Assembly (NCBI GenBank): GCA_035541895.1
Contig: DATKMK010000012.1
Coordinates: 1-64,000 of the forward strand
DNA length: 64,000 nt
Direction of reading: 5' to 3'
Source of the DNA: DATKMK01 sp035541895
GTDB lineage: Bacteria > Desulfobacterota > Binatia > HRBIN30 > JACQVA1
The notes beneath the pieces are model-generated. The model had not been told where the DNA came from. It worked only from the letters and a program-made list of their open reading frames with translations, and did not search any database. A program made the translations under genes and the position numbers. This document shows positions 17,990 through 27,395 of this stretch, in pieces. Each line of letters begins with the position of its first letter. Positions within the stretch are counted from its first letter, which is position 1.

Positions 17990-18848
17990 GTGTGACTTCC
18001 GATCGAGTGACCGTGTGACAGCGCCGAACTTACCCGAACTCGTGGCCGACTACCCGGTTGCGCAACAGCGGATCGCCGAGTTTCGAAGCAAAGGACACAC
18101 GGCACTGCAGGCAGTTGCCTCACGCGAGGAAGTTGCGGCGTACCGCCCGGTGATCGAAGCGGCAGCGCTGCAGCACAACTGGCAGACACGACCGATCGAA
18201 GAACGCGACACCTATGGCAAAGCGTTCCTGCAAATCACCAATCTGTGGCGTGTCGATGCAGGCGTGCGTCGCTTCGTGTTTGCCCGACGCTTCGCCAAGA
18301 TTGCGGCTGAACTTCTCGGTGTCGACGGCGTTCGCTTGTACCACGATCAGGCGCTGTTCAAAGAACCGGGCGGTGGACCGACGCCCTGGCACCAGGATCA
18401 GTACTACTGGCCGTTCGATGGCGACGAGACCATCACCATGTGGATGCCGTTGATCGACATCCCCGCCGAGATCGGCACCATGACCTTCGCGTCCGGCAGT
18501 CAGCGGCTCGGCTATCTCGGGAGCTACGAAATTTCGGATCAGTCGGAGACGATCTTCAGACAGGTGATTCAAGAACGCCACCTCGAGCTCGAGACCCACG
18601 GAGCGTTGGCCGCAGGCGATGCGACGTTCCATCGCGGCTGGACGCTCCATGGTGCGGGACCGAACCCGACGAGCACGATGCGGCCGGTGATGACCGTCAT
18701 CTACTTCGCCGACGGCCTGCGCGTGGCGGAGCCGCAAACGCCGGGGCAACAGTTCGACCTGCACGTCTGGCTACCCGGTCTCAAACCCGGCGACCTCGCC
18801 GCCAGCGAAATCAATCCGCTGCTCTACGCGGGGTCGAACGCCAGCTAG
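17979..18848 (+). CDS. Phytanoyl-CoA dioxygenase-family (PhyH) protein
   Basis: 289-aa non-haem Fe(II)/2-oxoglutarate oxygenase. The iron facial triad is visible as HQD in PWHQDQYYW and the distal His in FHRGWTLHGAG; an Arg for 2-oxoglutarate follows (TMRPVMTVIYF). ATG 17979 overlaps the regulator stop by 11 bp; GTG 18015 is an equally credible start because homology begins near VADYPVAQQRI. Homologues hydroxylate lipids, antibiotics or small metabolites; the substrate is unknown. Translational coupling suggests co-expression with the regulator. Confidence 0.88.
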   Translation: MRCECDFRSSDRVTAPNLPELVADYPVAQQRIAEFRSKGHTALQAVASREEVAAYRPVIEAAALQHNWQTRPIEERDTYGKAFLQITNLWRVDAGVRRFVFARRFAKIAAELLGVDGVRLYHDQALFKEPGGGPTPWHQDQYYWPFDGDETITMWMPLIDIPAEIGTMTFASGSQRLGYLGSYEISDQSETIFRQVIQERHLELETHGALAAGDATFHRGWTLHGAGPNPTSTMRPVMTVIYFADGLRVAEPQTPGQQFDLHVWLPGLKPGDLAASEINPLLYAGSNAS

Positions 18849-18946
18849 GGCACACGTATGGCTTCGCAAGCGAGTCGCGCGGCTCGCCTATCGCTGCGGT
18901 GACCTGCTAAGAATAGTCGCCCAACGAAGAATAGGAGGACAGGTCG

Positions 18947-19852
18947 ATGAGTAAGCTGTGCGAAGGACGAGTCGCGATTGTGACCGGTGCAGGACGCGGC
19001 ATCGGGCGCGAGCATGCGCTGATGCTGGCAGCGCACGGGGCCAAGGTCGTGGTCAACGATCTCGGCGGCACCCGCGACGGCACCGGCGCGTCGCTGGGAC
19101 CGGCGGCCGAGGTGGTCAACGAGATCAAGGCGGCCGGCGGCGACGCCGTCGCGAACGGCGATGACATCAGCGACTGGAGCGGCGCCGAGCGGATGATCCA
19201 GCAAGCGGTCAGCGCCTTCGGTCGCTTGGATGTGTTGGTCAACAACGCCGGCATTCTGCGCGATCGTATGCTGATCAACATGACCGAGGCAGAGTGGGAC
19301 GCGGTCATCAAGGTGCATCTGAAGGGCACGTTCGCCCCGTCGCACTTCGCGGCCGCGTATTGGCGCGATCAATCCAAGGCGACCGGCAAGCCGGTTGACG
19401 CCCGTCTGATCAACACCACCTCGGTGTCGGGCATCTATGGCAATGCCGGTCAGACGAACTACGGCGCGGCCAAGGCCGGCATCGCCGCGTTCACGATCAT
19501 CGCCGCGCGCGAGCTGCGGCGCTACGGCATCACGGTCAACGCCGTCGCGCCCGGCGCGTTGACGCGCATGACCGAAGACCTCGGCATGGGCCAGGCGAGC
19601 GAGGCCGACAAGGAAGCAATGCATCCGCGCTGGATCGCGCCGATCGTGACGTGGCTCGCGAGCAAGAACTCGTCCGGCGTCACGGGCCGGGTCTTCGAAG
19701 CGACCGGCCGTCTCCTCGGCATCGCCGAGGGCTGGCACCGCGGACCGGTCGCCAAGCCGGTCGACGATCCGACTCAGATCGCGCCAGTGGTGGAGGAACT
19801 CCTGCGAACGGCACGCAAGAACGCCGGCATGGACGGGAAGGATTTCGACTAG
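18947..19852 (+). CDS. SDR-family 3-hydroxyacyl-CoA dehydrogenase-like oxidoreductase
   Basis: 301-aa short-chain dehydrogenase with AGGAGG 8 bp before ATG. NAD-binding TGAGRGIGREHAL, NNAGILRD, and catalytic Ser-Tyr-Lys (TTSVSG...NYGAAKAG) are all present. The acidic NDLGG after beta-2 with a GTRDGTG insertion matches the dehydrogenase domain of multifunctional-enzyme-2/HSD17B4-type proteins, which oxidise 3-hydroxyacyl-CoA in beta-oxidation. The C-terminal extension (WHRGPVAKP, then PVVEELL) is typical of this subgroup. Precise acyl substrate unknown. Confidence 0.9.
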   Translation: MSKLCEGRVAIVTGAGRGIGREHALMLAAHGAKVVVNDLGGTRDGTGASLGPAAEVVNEIKAAGGDAVANGDDISDWSGAERMIQQAVSAFGRLDVLVNNAGILRDRMLINMTEAEWDAVIKVHLKGTFAPSHFAAAYWRDQSKATGKPVDARLINTTSVSGIYGNAGQTNYGAAKAGIAAFTIIAARELRRYGITVNAVAPGALTRMTEDLGMGQASEADKEAMHPRWIAPIVTWLASKNSSGVTGRVFEATGRLLGIAEGWHRGPVAKPVDDPTQIAPVVEELLRTARKNAGMDGKDFD

Positions 19853-19869
19853 CGATCGGGAGGCAACCG

Positions 19870-20988
19870 ATGGCAACCTTCGCGCTGATCTCCGATCCGC
19901 ATGTGTGCGGATCCAATCCGGACACTGGCTGGACCGCGCCACCGATTCCGAACGAGCCGACGATGTACGATCGCAGCATCGAACTGCTCGAAGCCGCCAT
20001 CGCCGAGATCAACGCGCTGGCCGATGTGGATTTCGTTCTGGTCCCCGGCGATCTCACCCGCGACTCGGAACCGTACAACCACGAGCGCGTGCGCGAATTG
20101 CTCACGCACTTCCGCAAGCCGGTGTTCTGCGTATCGGGCAATCACGATCAACCGCGCCCGCCCAAGCTGCGGCCGCCGGAGTACCTCGACCCGCAAGTCA
20201 AGCCGGTGCGGACAACCGAGATTCCCCGCTGGTATGGCGATTTCGGATTCTCCGACACGAAACGCACCGCGTACAGTTGCGATCCGACGCCGGACGTTCA
20301 TCTCGTCGGCCTGTGCTCCCCCAAACCGGACGAAGACCGCGGCTGGATCTCGCCCGAGATCCTGGCGTGGCTCGACGACGACTTGTCAAAGCAGCGCGAT
20401 CCGCGCCGCGAGACGGTGGTGATGCTGCATCACAGCATCATCGATCACGTGCCGGCCGAATCCGTGAATCCGACGTTCTCGTGGTTTCACGTCGAGAATT
20501 CTCCCGAGTTGAAGACCCTGCTGCGCCAGCACGGCGTGCGGCTCACCTTCACCGGCCACCTCCACATTCAGGACGTGAAGGAAGAGAACGGCCTCTATAA
20601 CATCGCGACGGCTTCGCTTGCCGGGTACCCGCACGCGTACCGGATCATGCGGCTGCACGACAGCCGACTCGACATCAGCAGCCGGCGGCTGCGCGCGATT
20701 CCGTCGCAGCCGGACTTGCAGGGCTACTCGCGTCGCTTCACCGCCGACGCGTTCGTCAATATCCTCGCCGACGTATTGCAGGCCCCGCCGTTCAAGCTGC
20801 CGGCGGAGAGCGCGGCGGTCACGGCGGAGAAGCTTCGCAACTGGTGGCCGTCGATTGCGGACGGCGACGAGCAGTTCGCGTACACCGGCGAGGAACTCGG
20901 CAATGAGGCGTTGGCGGCGTACGTCAATTCGTTCAGCGATCGCCCGCCGGCCGACAACGATCTCACCATCGAGTTGCCACGACGTTGA
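19870..20988 (+). CDS. Calcineurin-like metallophosphoesterase
   Basis: 372 aa. Metallophosphoesterase signature order: DPH (ALISDPHVCG), GD (VPGDLTRDSE), GNHD (VSGNHDQP), and H (VMLHHS), then GHLH (TFTGHLHIQD), giving a full dinuclear metal site. GGGAGG precedes ATG 19870 by 6 bp. No signal peptide, so likely cytoplasmic and of the cAMP/UDP-sugar/3',5'-phosphodiesterase (class III) type; substrate undetermined. It follows the SDR gene by 17 bp and converges with the ligase gene (3 bp apart). Confidence 0.9.
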   Translation: MATFALISDPHVCGSNPDTGWTAPPIPNEPTMYDRSIELLEAAIAEINALADVDFVLVPGDLTRDSEPYNHERVRELLTHFRKPVFCVSGNHDQPRPPKLRPPEYLDPQVKPVRTTEIPRWYGDFGFSDTKRTAYSCDPTPDVHLVGLCSPKPDEDRGWISPEILAWLDDDLSKQRDPRRETVVMLHHSIIDHVPAESVNPTFSWFHVENSPELKTLLRQHGVRLTFTGHLHIQDVKEENGLYNIATASLAGYPHAYRIMRLHDSRLDISSRRLRAIPSQPDLQGYSRRFTADAFVNILADVLQAPPFKLPAESAAVTAEKLRNWWPSIADGDEQFAYTGEELGNEALAAYVNSFSDRPPADNDLTIELPRR

Positions 20989-20991
20989 CCG

Positions 20992-22602
20992 TCAGCTCGC
21001 GAGTCCCAGCGCCTCCATCGCCACTTGCTTGGTGCGCTTGAAGTCGGCCTTGCCGGACGGTGAGCGGTACACTTCGTCGACGATGACGACGTGTTTCGGC
21101 GCCTTGTAGCCCGCCAGGTGGTCCTTCACGAATTTCTTGATCGCTTCCGAATCAACGCGCCCGCTCGCCGACAGCACGGCGGTGATCGCCTCGCCCCATT
21201 TTGCATCGGGTACGCCGACCACCACCGTGTCCTTCACGCCGGGGAAGCGCTTGATGACCTCTTCGACCTCCTCGGGGAAGACCTTCTCGCCGCCGGTGTT
21301 GATACACACCGAGCCGCGCCCGAGTAGCGTCAGCGTGACCCCGTCGTCGTTCACTTGCGCCCAATCGCCGGGGACCGAGAAGCGACCGAACTCGGTTTGC
21401 ACGAAGGTCCGCGCGCTCTTTTCGGGGTCCTTGTAGTAGCCCATCGGCTGCGGGCCGCCGACCCCGACCAAACCCTTCACTCCGGGTTGAGTGTCGATCA
21501 GCTTGAGCTGCTCGTCGAACAGTCTGGTCTTGTCGGTGAGCTGAAACTTCGCGGTCGACACCGCGCCAGCCGCGGTGGTGACCGCGACACCCATACCGAC
21601 CGCTTCGGACGAGCTGAACGCGTCGACCAACATGGTTTGGGGGAGGTGTTTGATCAGGCCCTGTTTGGTTTCTTGGCTCCACATGACTCCCGACGAAGCG
21701 ATCATGCGCACGGACGATAGGTCGTAGGAACGCTGCGGGCGATCGAGCGCCTCCAGCATCGGCCGAGCGAACGAGTCGCCGACGATGGTGATTGCCGTCG
21801 GCTTGGTGCGATCGACGACCTCCCACAATTGGCTGGCGCTGAAGCTCTTTGGATCGTCGAGCATGATCACCGCGCCGCCGGTCATCCAGGCGATCATCGC
21901 GGTGAACCAACCGGTGCCGTGCATGAGCGGGGGGCCGATCAGCGTGCGCAAGCGCAGCGGCGGGTTCTTCACGTTTTCTTCCAGCGCGGCCACGTCGGCG
22001 GGCGCCGGTCCCAGTCCGCCGCCGGCGAAGCGGTAGTAGAGATCATCTTGCCGCCACATCACGCCCTTCGGCATTCCGGTGGTGCCGCCGGTGTAAAGGA
22101 ACATCAGATCCTCGGGGCTCCATGGTACCTGCGGGGCGGGCCGGTCGGTCTCGGCGACGGTTTCATAGTCGGCGGCGTTTGCGGGGAGGTTGGCCGCGTT
22201 GCTCTCGCGGACGACCACGACGCCCTTGATCAGCGGCAGCTCGCCGACGACCTTCAACAGCAAGGGAACGAAGTCTTCGTGAACGACGACGATCTCCGCA
22301 TCGGCGTTGTCGAGCAGGTAGCGGAGTTCCTCCTCGCGATAGCGATAGTTCACGTTGACCGGCACCAGCGCGGCTTTGAATGCGGCGAAGACCGCCTCCA
22401 TGAAGGCGGGGTGGTTGTAGGTGTAGATGGCGACCTTGCCCTGATGCGACGCGCCTCGCTCTTTCATCCAGGCCGCGAGATTGCGGGCGCGCCGTTCGAG
22501 GCTGCGCCACGAGATCGTTCGCGAGCCTTGCACTAGCGCGTCTTCGTCACCGCGAATGGCGGCGACGCGGTCGAGACATTCTGCGAGATTCCATTCAGCC
22601 AT
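20992..22602 (-). CDS. Acyl-CoA synthetase (AMP-forming, FadD-like)
   Basis: 536-aa ANL-superfamily ligase activating a carboxylic acid to its CoA thioester. Motifs: P-loop YTGGTTGMPKGV, the SSEAVGMG adenine region, GDWAQV hinge-Asp, LGRGSVCINTGGEKV, and a C-terminal catalytic Lys (SGKADFKR). ATG 22602 is preferred over GTG 22608 because GAGGAG is 8 bp from the ATG. Similar proteins activate fatty acids or steroid side chains, consistent with the nearby acyl-CoA metabolism genes; the acid is unknown. Confidence 0.92.
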   Translation of the reverse strand: MAEWNLAECLDRVAAIRGDEDALVQGSRTISWRSLERRARNLAAWMKERGASHQGKVAIYTYNHPAFMEAVFAAFKAALVPVNVNYRYREEELRYLLDNADAEIVVVHEDFVPLLLKVVGELPLIKGVVVVRESNAANLPANAADYETVAETDRPAPQVPWSPEDLMFLYTGGTTGMPKGVMWRQDDLYYRFAGGGLGPAPADVAALEENVKNPPLRLRTLIGPPLMHGTGWFTAMIAWMTGGAVIMLDDPKSFSASQLWEVVDRTKPTAITIVGDSFARPMLEALDRPQRSYDLSSVRMIASSGVMWSQETKQGLIKHLPQTMLVDAFSSSEAVGMGVAVTTAAGAVSTAKFQLTDKTRLFDEQLKLIDTQPGVKGLVGVGGPQPMGYYKDPEKSARTFVQTEFGRFSVPGDWAQVNDDGVTLTLLGRGSVCINTGGEKVFPEEVEEVIKRFPGVKDTVVVGVPDAKWGEAITAVLSASGRVDSEAIKKFVKDHLAGYKAPKHVVIVDEVYRSPSGKADFKRTKQVAMEALGLAS

Positions 22603-22752
22603 GAACACAGCTCCTCACGTTCGGTGATGTCGGAAACGAGACCTTGCGGCTAACATACGCATGGTCATCGAATCAACCGTTGGCACGCCCAGACGGCGTT
22701 TTCTGAACTATGACAAGACGGTACACTGCCGGCATTGAACCGGAGGAAGGCT

Positions 22753-23181
22753 ATGCGACGTGCGTGGATTGTTGTCTGTCTCGTCCTGCTAACGGTCGGT
22801 GCCGCCGAAGCGCGCCGTCGCGCCCGTGCGCCCATCCGGATACGGATGGCGGCCTTCGTCGGCGAGAAGGTCGAAGGCACGCGGCCGGATTTCGAGTGGG
22901 TGGCGACGTACAAGGGCAAGCGCTATCGGCTCTTTGTGTTGAATCTGCAGGTCTTGGGCGGCGGCGTCACGCCGCTCGACATCGATGCAGCCGTGCGGCC
23001 GTATTCGGTCCAGTTCGCGGTCACGGGTGACAAAGCCAAAGTTGCCCGCCTGATCGACGCGCCGCCGCGACAGCAGCTGGTGATCACGGGCTATCTGCGA
23101 CTGGATGCGAGCGGGCGATATCTGATGTTGGATACGGTCGAGATCGGCCCCGGCGCACCCACGACACCCGGCAGCGAGTAG
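22753..23181 (+). CDS. Small secreted protein of unknown function
   Basis: 142 aa from ATG 22753, which has GGAGG 6-7 bp upstream. A Sec signal peptide is clear (MRRAWIVVCLVLLTVGAAEA). The mature protein starts with basic residues (RRRARAPIR) and ends with a TPGSE tail; the middle is beta-rich (YLRLDASGRYLMLDTVEIG). No family recognised and no Cys in the mature part. It converges with the sensor kinase gene, 3 bp apart. Confidence 0.7.
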   Translation: MRRAWIVVCLVLLTVGAAEARRRARAPIRIRMAAFVGEKVEGTRPDFEWVATYKGKRYRLFVLNLQVLGGGVTPLDIDAAVRPYSVQFAVTGDKAKVARLIDAPPRQQLVITGYLRLDASGRYLMLDTVEIGPGAPTTPGSE

Positions 23182-23184
23182 GAC

Positions 23185-24543
23185 CTATCTGGAGCCGCCG
23201 GCGGCGACCGCGGCCACCGCCGCTTCGCGGTGCGGAATGCGCATGTGAACCGTGGTACCCCGGCCGATCACGCCGGCAATCTCAACCTCGCCGCCGAGCA
23301 ACCGGGCGCGCTCGCGCATGCCGAGGAACCCCAGCGAATGCGGACTGGTGGTTTCCGCGTGCGTGACCCCGCGCCCGTCATCCTCGACCTCCAGCACGAG
23401 CTGGTCATCCTCCAACCGCAGTGAGATGGTGACGTGGCGCGCGGCGGCGTGACGGGCGACATTGGTCAGCGCCTCTTGCAGAATGCGGAAGAGTGCGGTC
23501 GACCGCATTGGATCGAGGGTCAGCTCCGGGAGCGAACAACGAAACGTACACGCGACCCCGCAGCGCCGTTCGAACTCGTGCGCCTGCCACTGGATCGCCT
23601 CGCGCAGCCCCAGGTCATCGAGCACACTCGGTCGCAACTCCGCGGAAATACGCTGTACGGAGTTGATGACCGTGTTCGCAAGATCCGACATCGCGCTCAG
23701 CTTGCGCCACAGCGGTGGCGGGATGTCCGCCCCCGCGAGCCGTCGGGGCAACAGATCGATGTCGATCTTGAGCGCGGTGATCATTTGACCCAACTCGTCG
23801 TGGACCTCGCGCGCGATGCGCGTGCGCTCCTCTTCGCGCACCGACTCTACACGCGCCGACAGGGCATGGAGCTGTTCGTTGGCGGCGCGCAACGCTTCCG
23901 TGCGTTCGGCGACGCGGCGCTCGAGATCGGTATTGAGCGCTCGCACCTCCAGCTCGGCCCGCCGTCGCGCGGCCAATTCTCGCAGGGATGACAATCGGTA
24001 GCGTTGCATCTCGCGCGCCGTCATTACCGACAGCATGAGCCCAATCGCAATCGCCGCGCCGGGATCTTCGATCAACGCCATCAAGTCCCCATCCGCCCAC
24101 CCCACCGCGGTGCAGAGGAGCGCCGCCGCGAAGAGCACCGTGACCGCTTGCGGCCATGGGCCCCACGGCAGCAACGTGGCCGTCGTCAGCGCGCCGCCGA
24201 TGAAGAGTACCGCGGTGGTTTCGTATTCGCGGCTCGGACTCACCATGCCGGAGATCGCGGTCAGCAGATAGGCGGCAAGAATCACCGCGAGCGACGCTGC
24301 CAAGGCCCGGCGTTCGACCCAAGGCCCTCGCAGCAGCACCAGCGCGAGCCCGGTCAAGGACATCCCGACGCACTTCGCGAAGAACGGATGCTCCAGACGA
24401 GTGGCCAAGACGAGTTCGAGGCCGGTGAAGACGACGCCGACGACGAGCGCGATCCACAAAATTACGCGCGTCCGGCTGAGGAGCAGATGGCTCGCCGGTT
24501 CGGCGGCGTTGCCTAGCTCCAGTTGGTCGGTGCTGCTCTCCAT
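23185..24543 (-). CDS. NarX/DesK-type sensor histidine kinase
   Basis: 452 aa from ATG 24543. Residues ~20-180 hold about six hydrophobic helices (an integral membrane sensor, MASE-like). A coiled coil (LNTDLERRVAERTEALRAAN) follows, then the HisKA_3 dimerisation domain with phospho-acceptor His in REEERTRIAREVHDELGQ. The HATPase domain has N-box LTNVARHAAA, G1 VEDDGRGV and G2 GFLGMRERA, ending near GRGTTVHMRIP. No response regulator adjoins it, so it is an orphan kinase here; a NarL/FixJ-type partner is expected elsewhere. Its signal is not predictable. Confidence 0.9.
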   Translation of the reverse strand: MESSTDQLELGNAAEPASHLLLSRTRVILWIALVVGVVFTGLELVLATRLEHPFFAKCVGMSLTGLALVLLRGPWVERRALAASLAVILAAYLLTAISGMVSPSREYETTAVLFIGGALTTATLLPWGPWPQAVTVLFAAALLCTAVGWADGDLMALIEDPGAAIAIGLMLSVMTAREMQRYRLSSLRELAARRRAELEVRALNTDLERRVAERTEALRAANEQLHALSARVESVREEERTRIAREVHDELGQMITALKIDIDLLPRRLAGADIPPPLWRKLSAMSDLANTVINSVQRISAELRPSVLDDLGLREAIQWQAHEFERRCGVACTFRCSLPELTLDPMRSTALFRILQEALTNVARHAAARHVTISLRLEDDQLVLEVEDDGRGVTHAETTSPHSLGFLGMRERARLLGGEVEIAGVIGRGTTVHMRIPHREAAVAAVAAGGSR

Positions 24544-24623
24544 GATGCTCAGCGTATCCCCGTAGGCTGCCCAGGCCGCATTGCACACCGCTATCGAAAT
24601 CGTCAAGCACGGCTCGCAGCCAG

Positions 24624-25874
24624 TCAATCCCCTAATTCGAAAGTGATCGCGTCGCCGTGTAGGTCGACAGCCGGAAGCCAATCGGCGGGAGCACGAAGCG
24701 GCATCGTCGGAACCAAATGGCGATAGCGATTACGAAACAGCACGCGGCGTCCCTGTCGAATGCGCAGCTCGGCGGATTCTACGAACGCGTCGACGCGCCA
24801 GAGAAATCGCCGTCGGGGCGGTGGATCGGCGGAACTCACCGCGCTCGGCGATACCCATCGCAGCGGAGACCGACAGCCGATCGGCACGCTCGGCGAATCC
24901 GGCCATTGACCGCGATCGAGGAACGCCGCGACGGTCTGCGCCACGTGACGGCCGCTCAAAGCGGCGACGTCGGCCGTCTCGGCGGCGTGAATCAAGTTGC
25001 CCGCGGCAAACACGCCACGCGCAGAGGTTCGCAGCGCACCGTCGACCCGCGGTGCGCGCGTCGCGGGGTCCATGATCAATCCCCCCCGCCGCGCCAGTTC
25101 ATGATCCGGAATCCAGTCGCCGGTGACGACGACCGTGTCGCATGCAAGCAGACGGCGCGCGCCGGTGTGTACATCGGTGAGTTCGACCGCTTCGACCCGT
25201 CGCCCACCGATGATGCGAGTGACACGCTGGGAGGTGAGAATCGGGACGCGCAGCCGACCGGTGCTCAGCCACCGGTACGGCGCGTATGTTTGGTGCCGCG
25301 GATGCTCGGTGACCATCGCGACGGTGACAGCGCCCGCATGTGCAAGCGTCAACACCGCGGAGAAGCTCACGTGTTCGGCGCCGATGACGACGGCGCGGCG
25401 GCCGGCGCGCTGGTGATGGAGATAGACGAGCTGTTGCAACGTGCCGGTGGTGAACACGCCCAGCGGTCGATCACCGGGAATCAAACGCGCAGAGCGCGGC
25501 CGCTCGCGGCAACCGGTGGCGAGCACGATGGCGCGGGCGGCGATCATGTCGATCCCGGCTGGGCTGGTCAGACTGAGCGCAGTCGGGTTCGCCCAGCCGG
25601 TGACCGACGTGCACGTGCGCACGTCGACACCGGCGCGCTCGGCGAGATCGACGTAGCGGCGCGCATATCGCGGTCCGGTCGTGATGCGATGCAAGTCGCG
25701 CATCCCGAAGCCAATGTGATTCGCGTGACGTGGAATGCCGCCGGCTTCGGACTCGCGATCGACGGCGATCACCTCGGTTGCGCCGAGACGTCGCAGCTCG
25801 ATCGCCGCGGCCAATCCCGCCGGCCCCGCGCCCACGACGATCAGATCAACTGTGCGAGCCGATGGGCGTGACAT
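24624..25874 (-). CDS. FAD-dependent oxidoreductase (GlpB-like partner)
   Basis: 416 aa from ATG 25874. Two dinucleotide-binding parts are seen: VVGAGPAGLAAAIELRRLGA at the N-terminus and AVVIGAEHVSFSAVLTL mid-protein; AAGNLIHAAETADVA is the late FAD motif. It overlaps the upstream GlpA-like gene by 29 bp, so the two are translationally coupled. In several phyla this pair forms a glycerol-3-phosphate dehydrogenase-like complex, with this subunit as the NAD(P)/FAD oxidoreductase. The DUF1667 protein often found third in such operons is missing. Substrate inferred only. Confidence 0.85.
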   Translation of the reverse strand: MSRPSARTVDLIVVGAGPAGLAAAIELRRLGATEVIAVDRESEAGGIPRHANHIGFGMRDLHRITTGPRYARRYVDLAERAGVDVRTCTSVTGWANPTALSLTSPAGIDMIAARAIVLATGCRERPRSARLIPGDRPLGVFTTGTLQQLVYLHHQRAGRRAVVIGAEHVSFSAVLTLAHAGAVTVAMVTEHPRHQTYAPYRWLSTGRLRVPILTSQRVTRIIGGRRVEAVELTDVHTGARRLLACDTVVVTGDWIPDHELARRGGLIMDPATRAPRVDGALRTSARGVFAAGNLIHAAETADVAALSGRHVAQTVAAFLDRGQWPDSPSVPIGCRSPLRWVSPSAVSSADPPPRRRFLWRVDAFVESAELRIRQGRRVLFRNRYRHLVPTMPLRAPADWLPAVDLHGDAITFELGD

Positions 25875-27309
25875 CGTCGGGATCGAGCGCGAGGAGGCTG
25901 GGGATGGATTGTTGGTTGCGGTCGGCGACAAGCCGGGCAACGGCGGCCATGCAGTAGAATCCCTGACAGCGCCCGAGCAACGCGCGGGTGCGTCGCCGGA
26001 CGCCATCGAGACTGCGCGCTGGAATCACGGCCCGCAGCGAGTCGAGGATTTCGCCGCGTGTCACCCCCTCGCAGTGACAGATGATGTCGCCGTAGTTCGA
26101 ATCGGCGGCGATCTGATCGGGGGATTGATACGGTCGGGTGAAGGCTTCGCCGATGTTGGGCATCCGGACGGTGCGGAAATCGTCCACCGGCACGAGCGAT
26201 AGACCGGCGTCCGCCAGGCCTTCGACGACGTATTCGGCGATCGCCATCGACGCAGACAATCCGGTGGACCGGATGCCGCCGACGCACACGTAGCGCTGTT
26301 CCGGATGAAATCGGATCTGGTAGTCGCTGTGCTCGGTGGCGGCGCGCAGTCCGACGTAGACGGCCGTGACCTCCTCGTCGACGAGCTGCGGCAGAATTCG
26401 CCGCCCGCGCTCGATCAACGAGGCAGTTCCTTCTGCGGTCGATCCGGTGGCGCGCCGGTCCGGCACCTCTTCCGCGGTCGGACCGAGCATCACGTTGCCG
26501 AAGACGGTCGGGCTGATGAGGATGCCCTTGCTCACCGCGGTGGGCACCTGCAGGAGGATACGGCTGACCAGCGGTCGCGCGAGCTTGTCGAAAACGATCA
26601 GCTCGCCGCGTCGCGGCGTGACGGTGAAGGCTGAGTAGCCGAACCAGCGATCGATGGTGTCGGCGTGCAAGCCAGCCGCGTTGACGACGTAGCGGCTATG
26701 CAGTGTTCCTCGCGGCGTCCGCACGGCGTGGGTACCGTCTGCGTGTCGTCCGATCGACTCAACCGGACTCGACAAACGGAGGTCGACGCCGTTGACAACG
26801 GCTTGGGTCGCGTAGGCCAGCGGCGTGGTGAACGGGCAGATGATCGATTCGTCGGGAACCTTGATCGCGCCCAGCGCGCCGGGAGCGAGATGAGGCTCGG
26901 CTCGGTAGAGTTCTTCAACGCTGACGTGTCGCGCCGCGGTATACCCGTTGCGCTCCGCGGTCGCGATGATCGCGGGAAGCGCGGCCTGCTGCTCGGCGCT
27001 CCACGCGATCAGCAACGCCCCGCTGCATTCGATCGGAATGCCGGCGGCCGTGCCGTACCCACGCAACAGGCTGTGGCCGCGCCGCACCAGGCGGGCTTCG
27101 AGGCTGCCGGCCTTGGCATCGAAGCCCGTATGCAGGATGGCGGTGTTCGCTTTGCTGGTGCCGGTGCCGACGTCGGAAGCCGCCTCGACGAGCGCGCAGC
27201 GCACGCGATAGCGCGACAGCTCGCGGGCGATCGCCGCGCCGACGACGCCGGCGCCGATGACGATGACGTCGTAGGTCGCGGCAGGGTCGCGTTGCGCCGA
27301 TTCGCTCAC
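25846..27309 (-). CDS. GlpA-like FAD-dependent glycerol-3-phosphate dehydrogenase with BFD [2Fe-2S] domain
   Basis: 487-aa DAO-family flavoprotein. N-terminal VIGAGVVGAAIARELSRY and EAASDVGTGTSKANTAILHTG mark the FAD site; GGIRSTGLSASMAIAEYV is the C-terminal FAD motif. The last ~100 residues are a bacterioferritin-associated-ferredoxin-like domain with four Cys (CHC in IICHCEGVTRGE, then CQGFYC). This architecture matches anaerobic GlpA-type subunits and related hydroxyacid dehydrogenases. An FGGY kinase that could make glycerol-3-phosphate lies 25 kb away. Sn-glycerol-3-phosphate is the leading substrate guess. Confidence 0.85.
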   Translation of the reverse strand: MSESAQRDPAATYDVIVIGAGVVGAAIARELSRYRVRCALVEAASDVGTGTSKANTAILHTGFDAKAGSLEARLVRRGHSLLRGYGTAAGIPIECSGALLIAWSAEQQAALPAIIATAERNGYTAARHVSVEELYRAEPHLAPGALGAIKVPDESIICPFTTPLAYATQAVVNGVDLRLSSPVESIGRHADGTHAVRTPRGTLHSRYVVNAAGLHADTIDRWFGYSAFTVTPRRGELIVFDKLARPLVSRILLQVPTAVSKGILISPTVFGNVMLGPTAEEVPDRRATGSTAEGTASLIERGRRILPQLVDEEVTAVYVGLRAATEHSDYQIRFHPEQRYVCVGGIRSTGLSASMAIAEYVVEGLADAGLSLVPVDDFRTVRMPNIGEAFTRPYQSPDQIAADSNYGDIICHCEGVTRGEILDSLRAVIPARSLDGVRRRTRALLGRCQGFYCMAAVARLVADRNQQSIPSLLALDPDDVTPIGSHS

Positions 27310-27395
27310 GGGGCGTTCTTAGGGCCTTCGACCAGGCGAGGCAAACACGATGGTCGTGGTGGGATTGATGCCGCGCTTCCGCTACATGATCGTCG

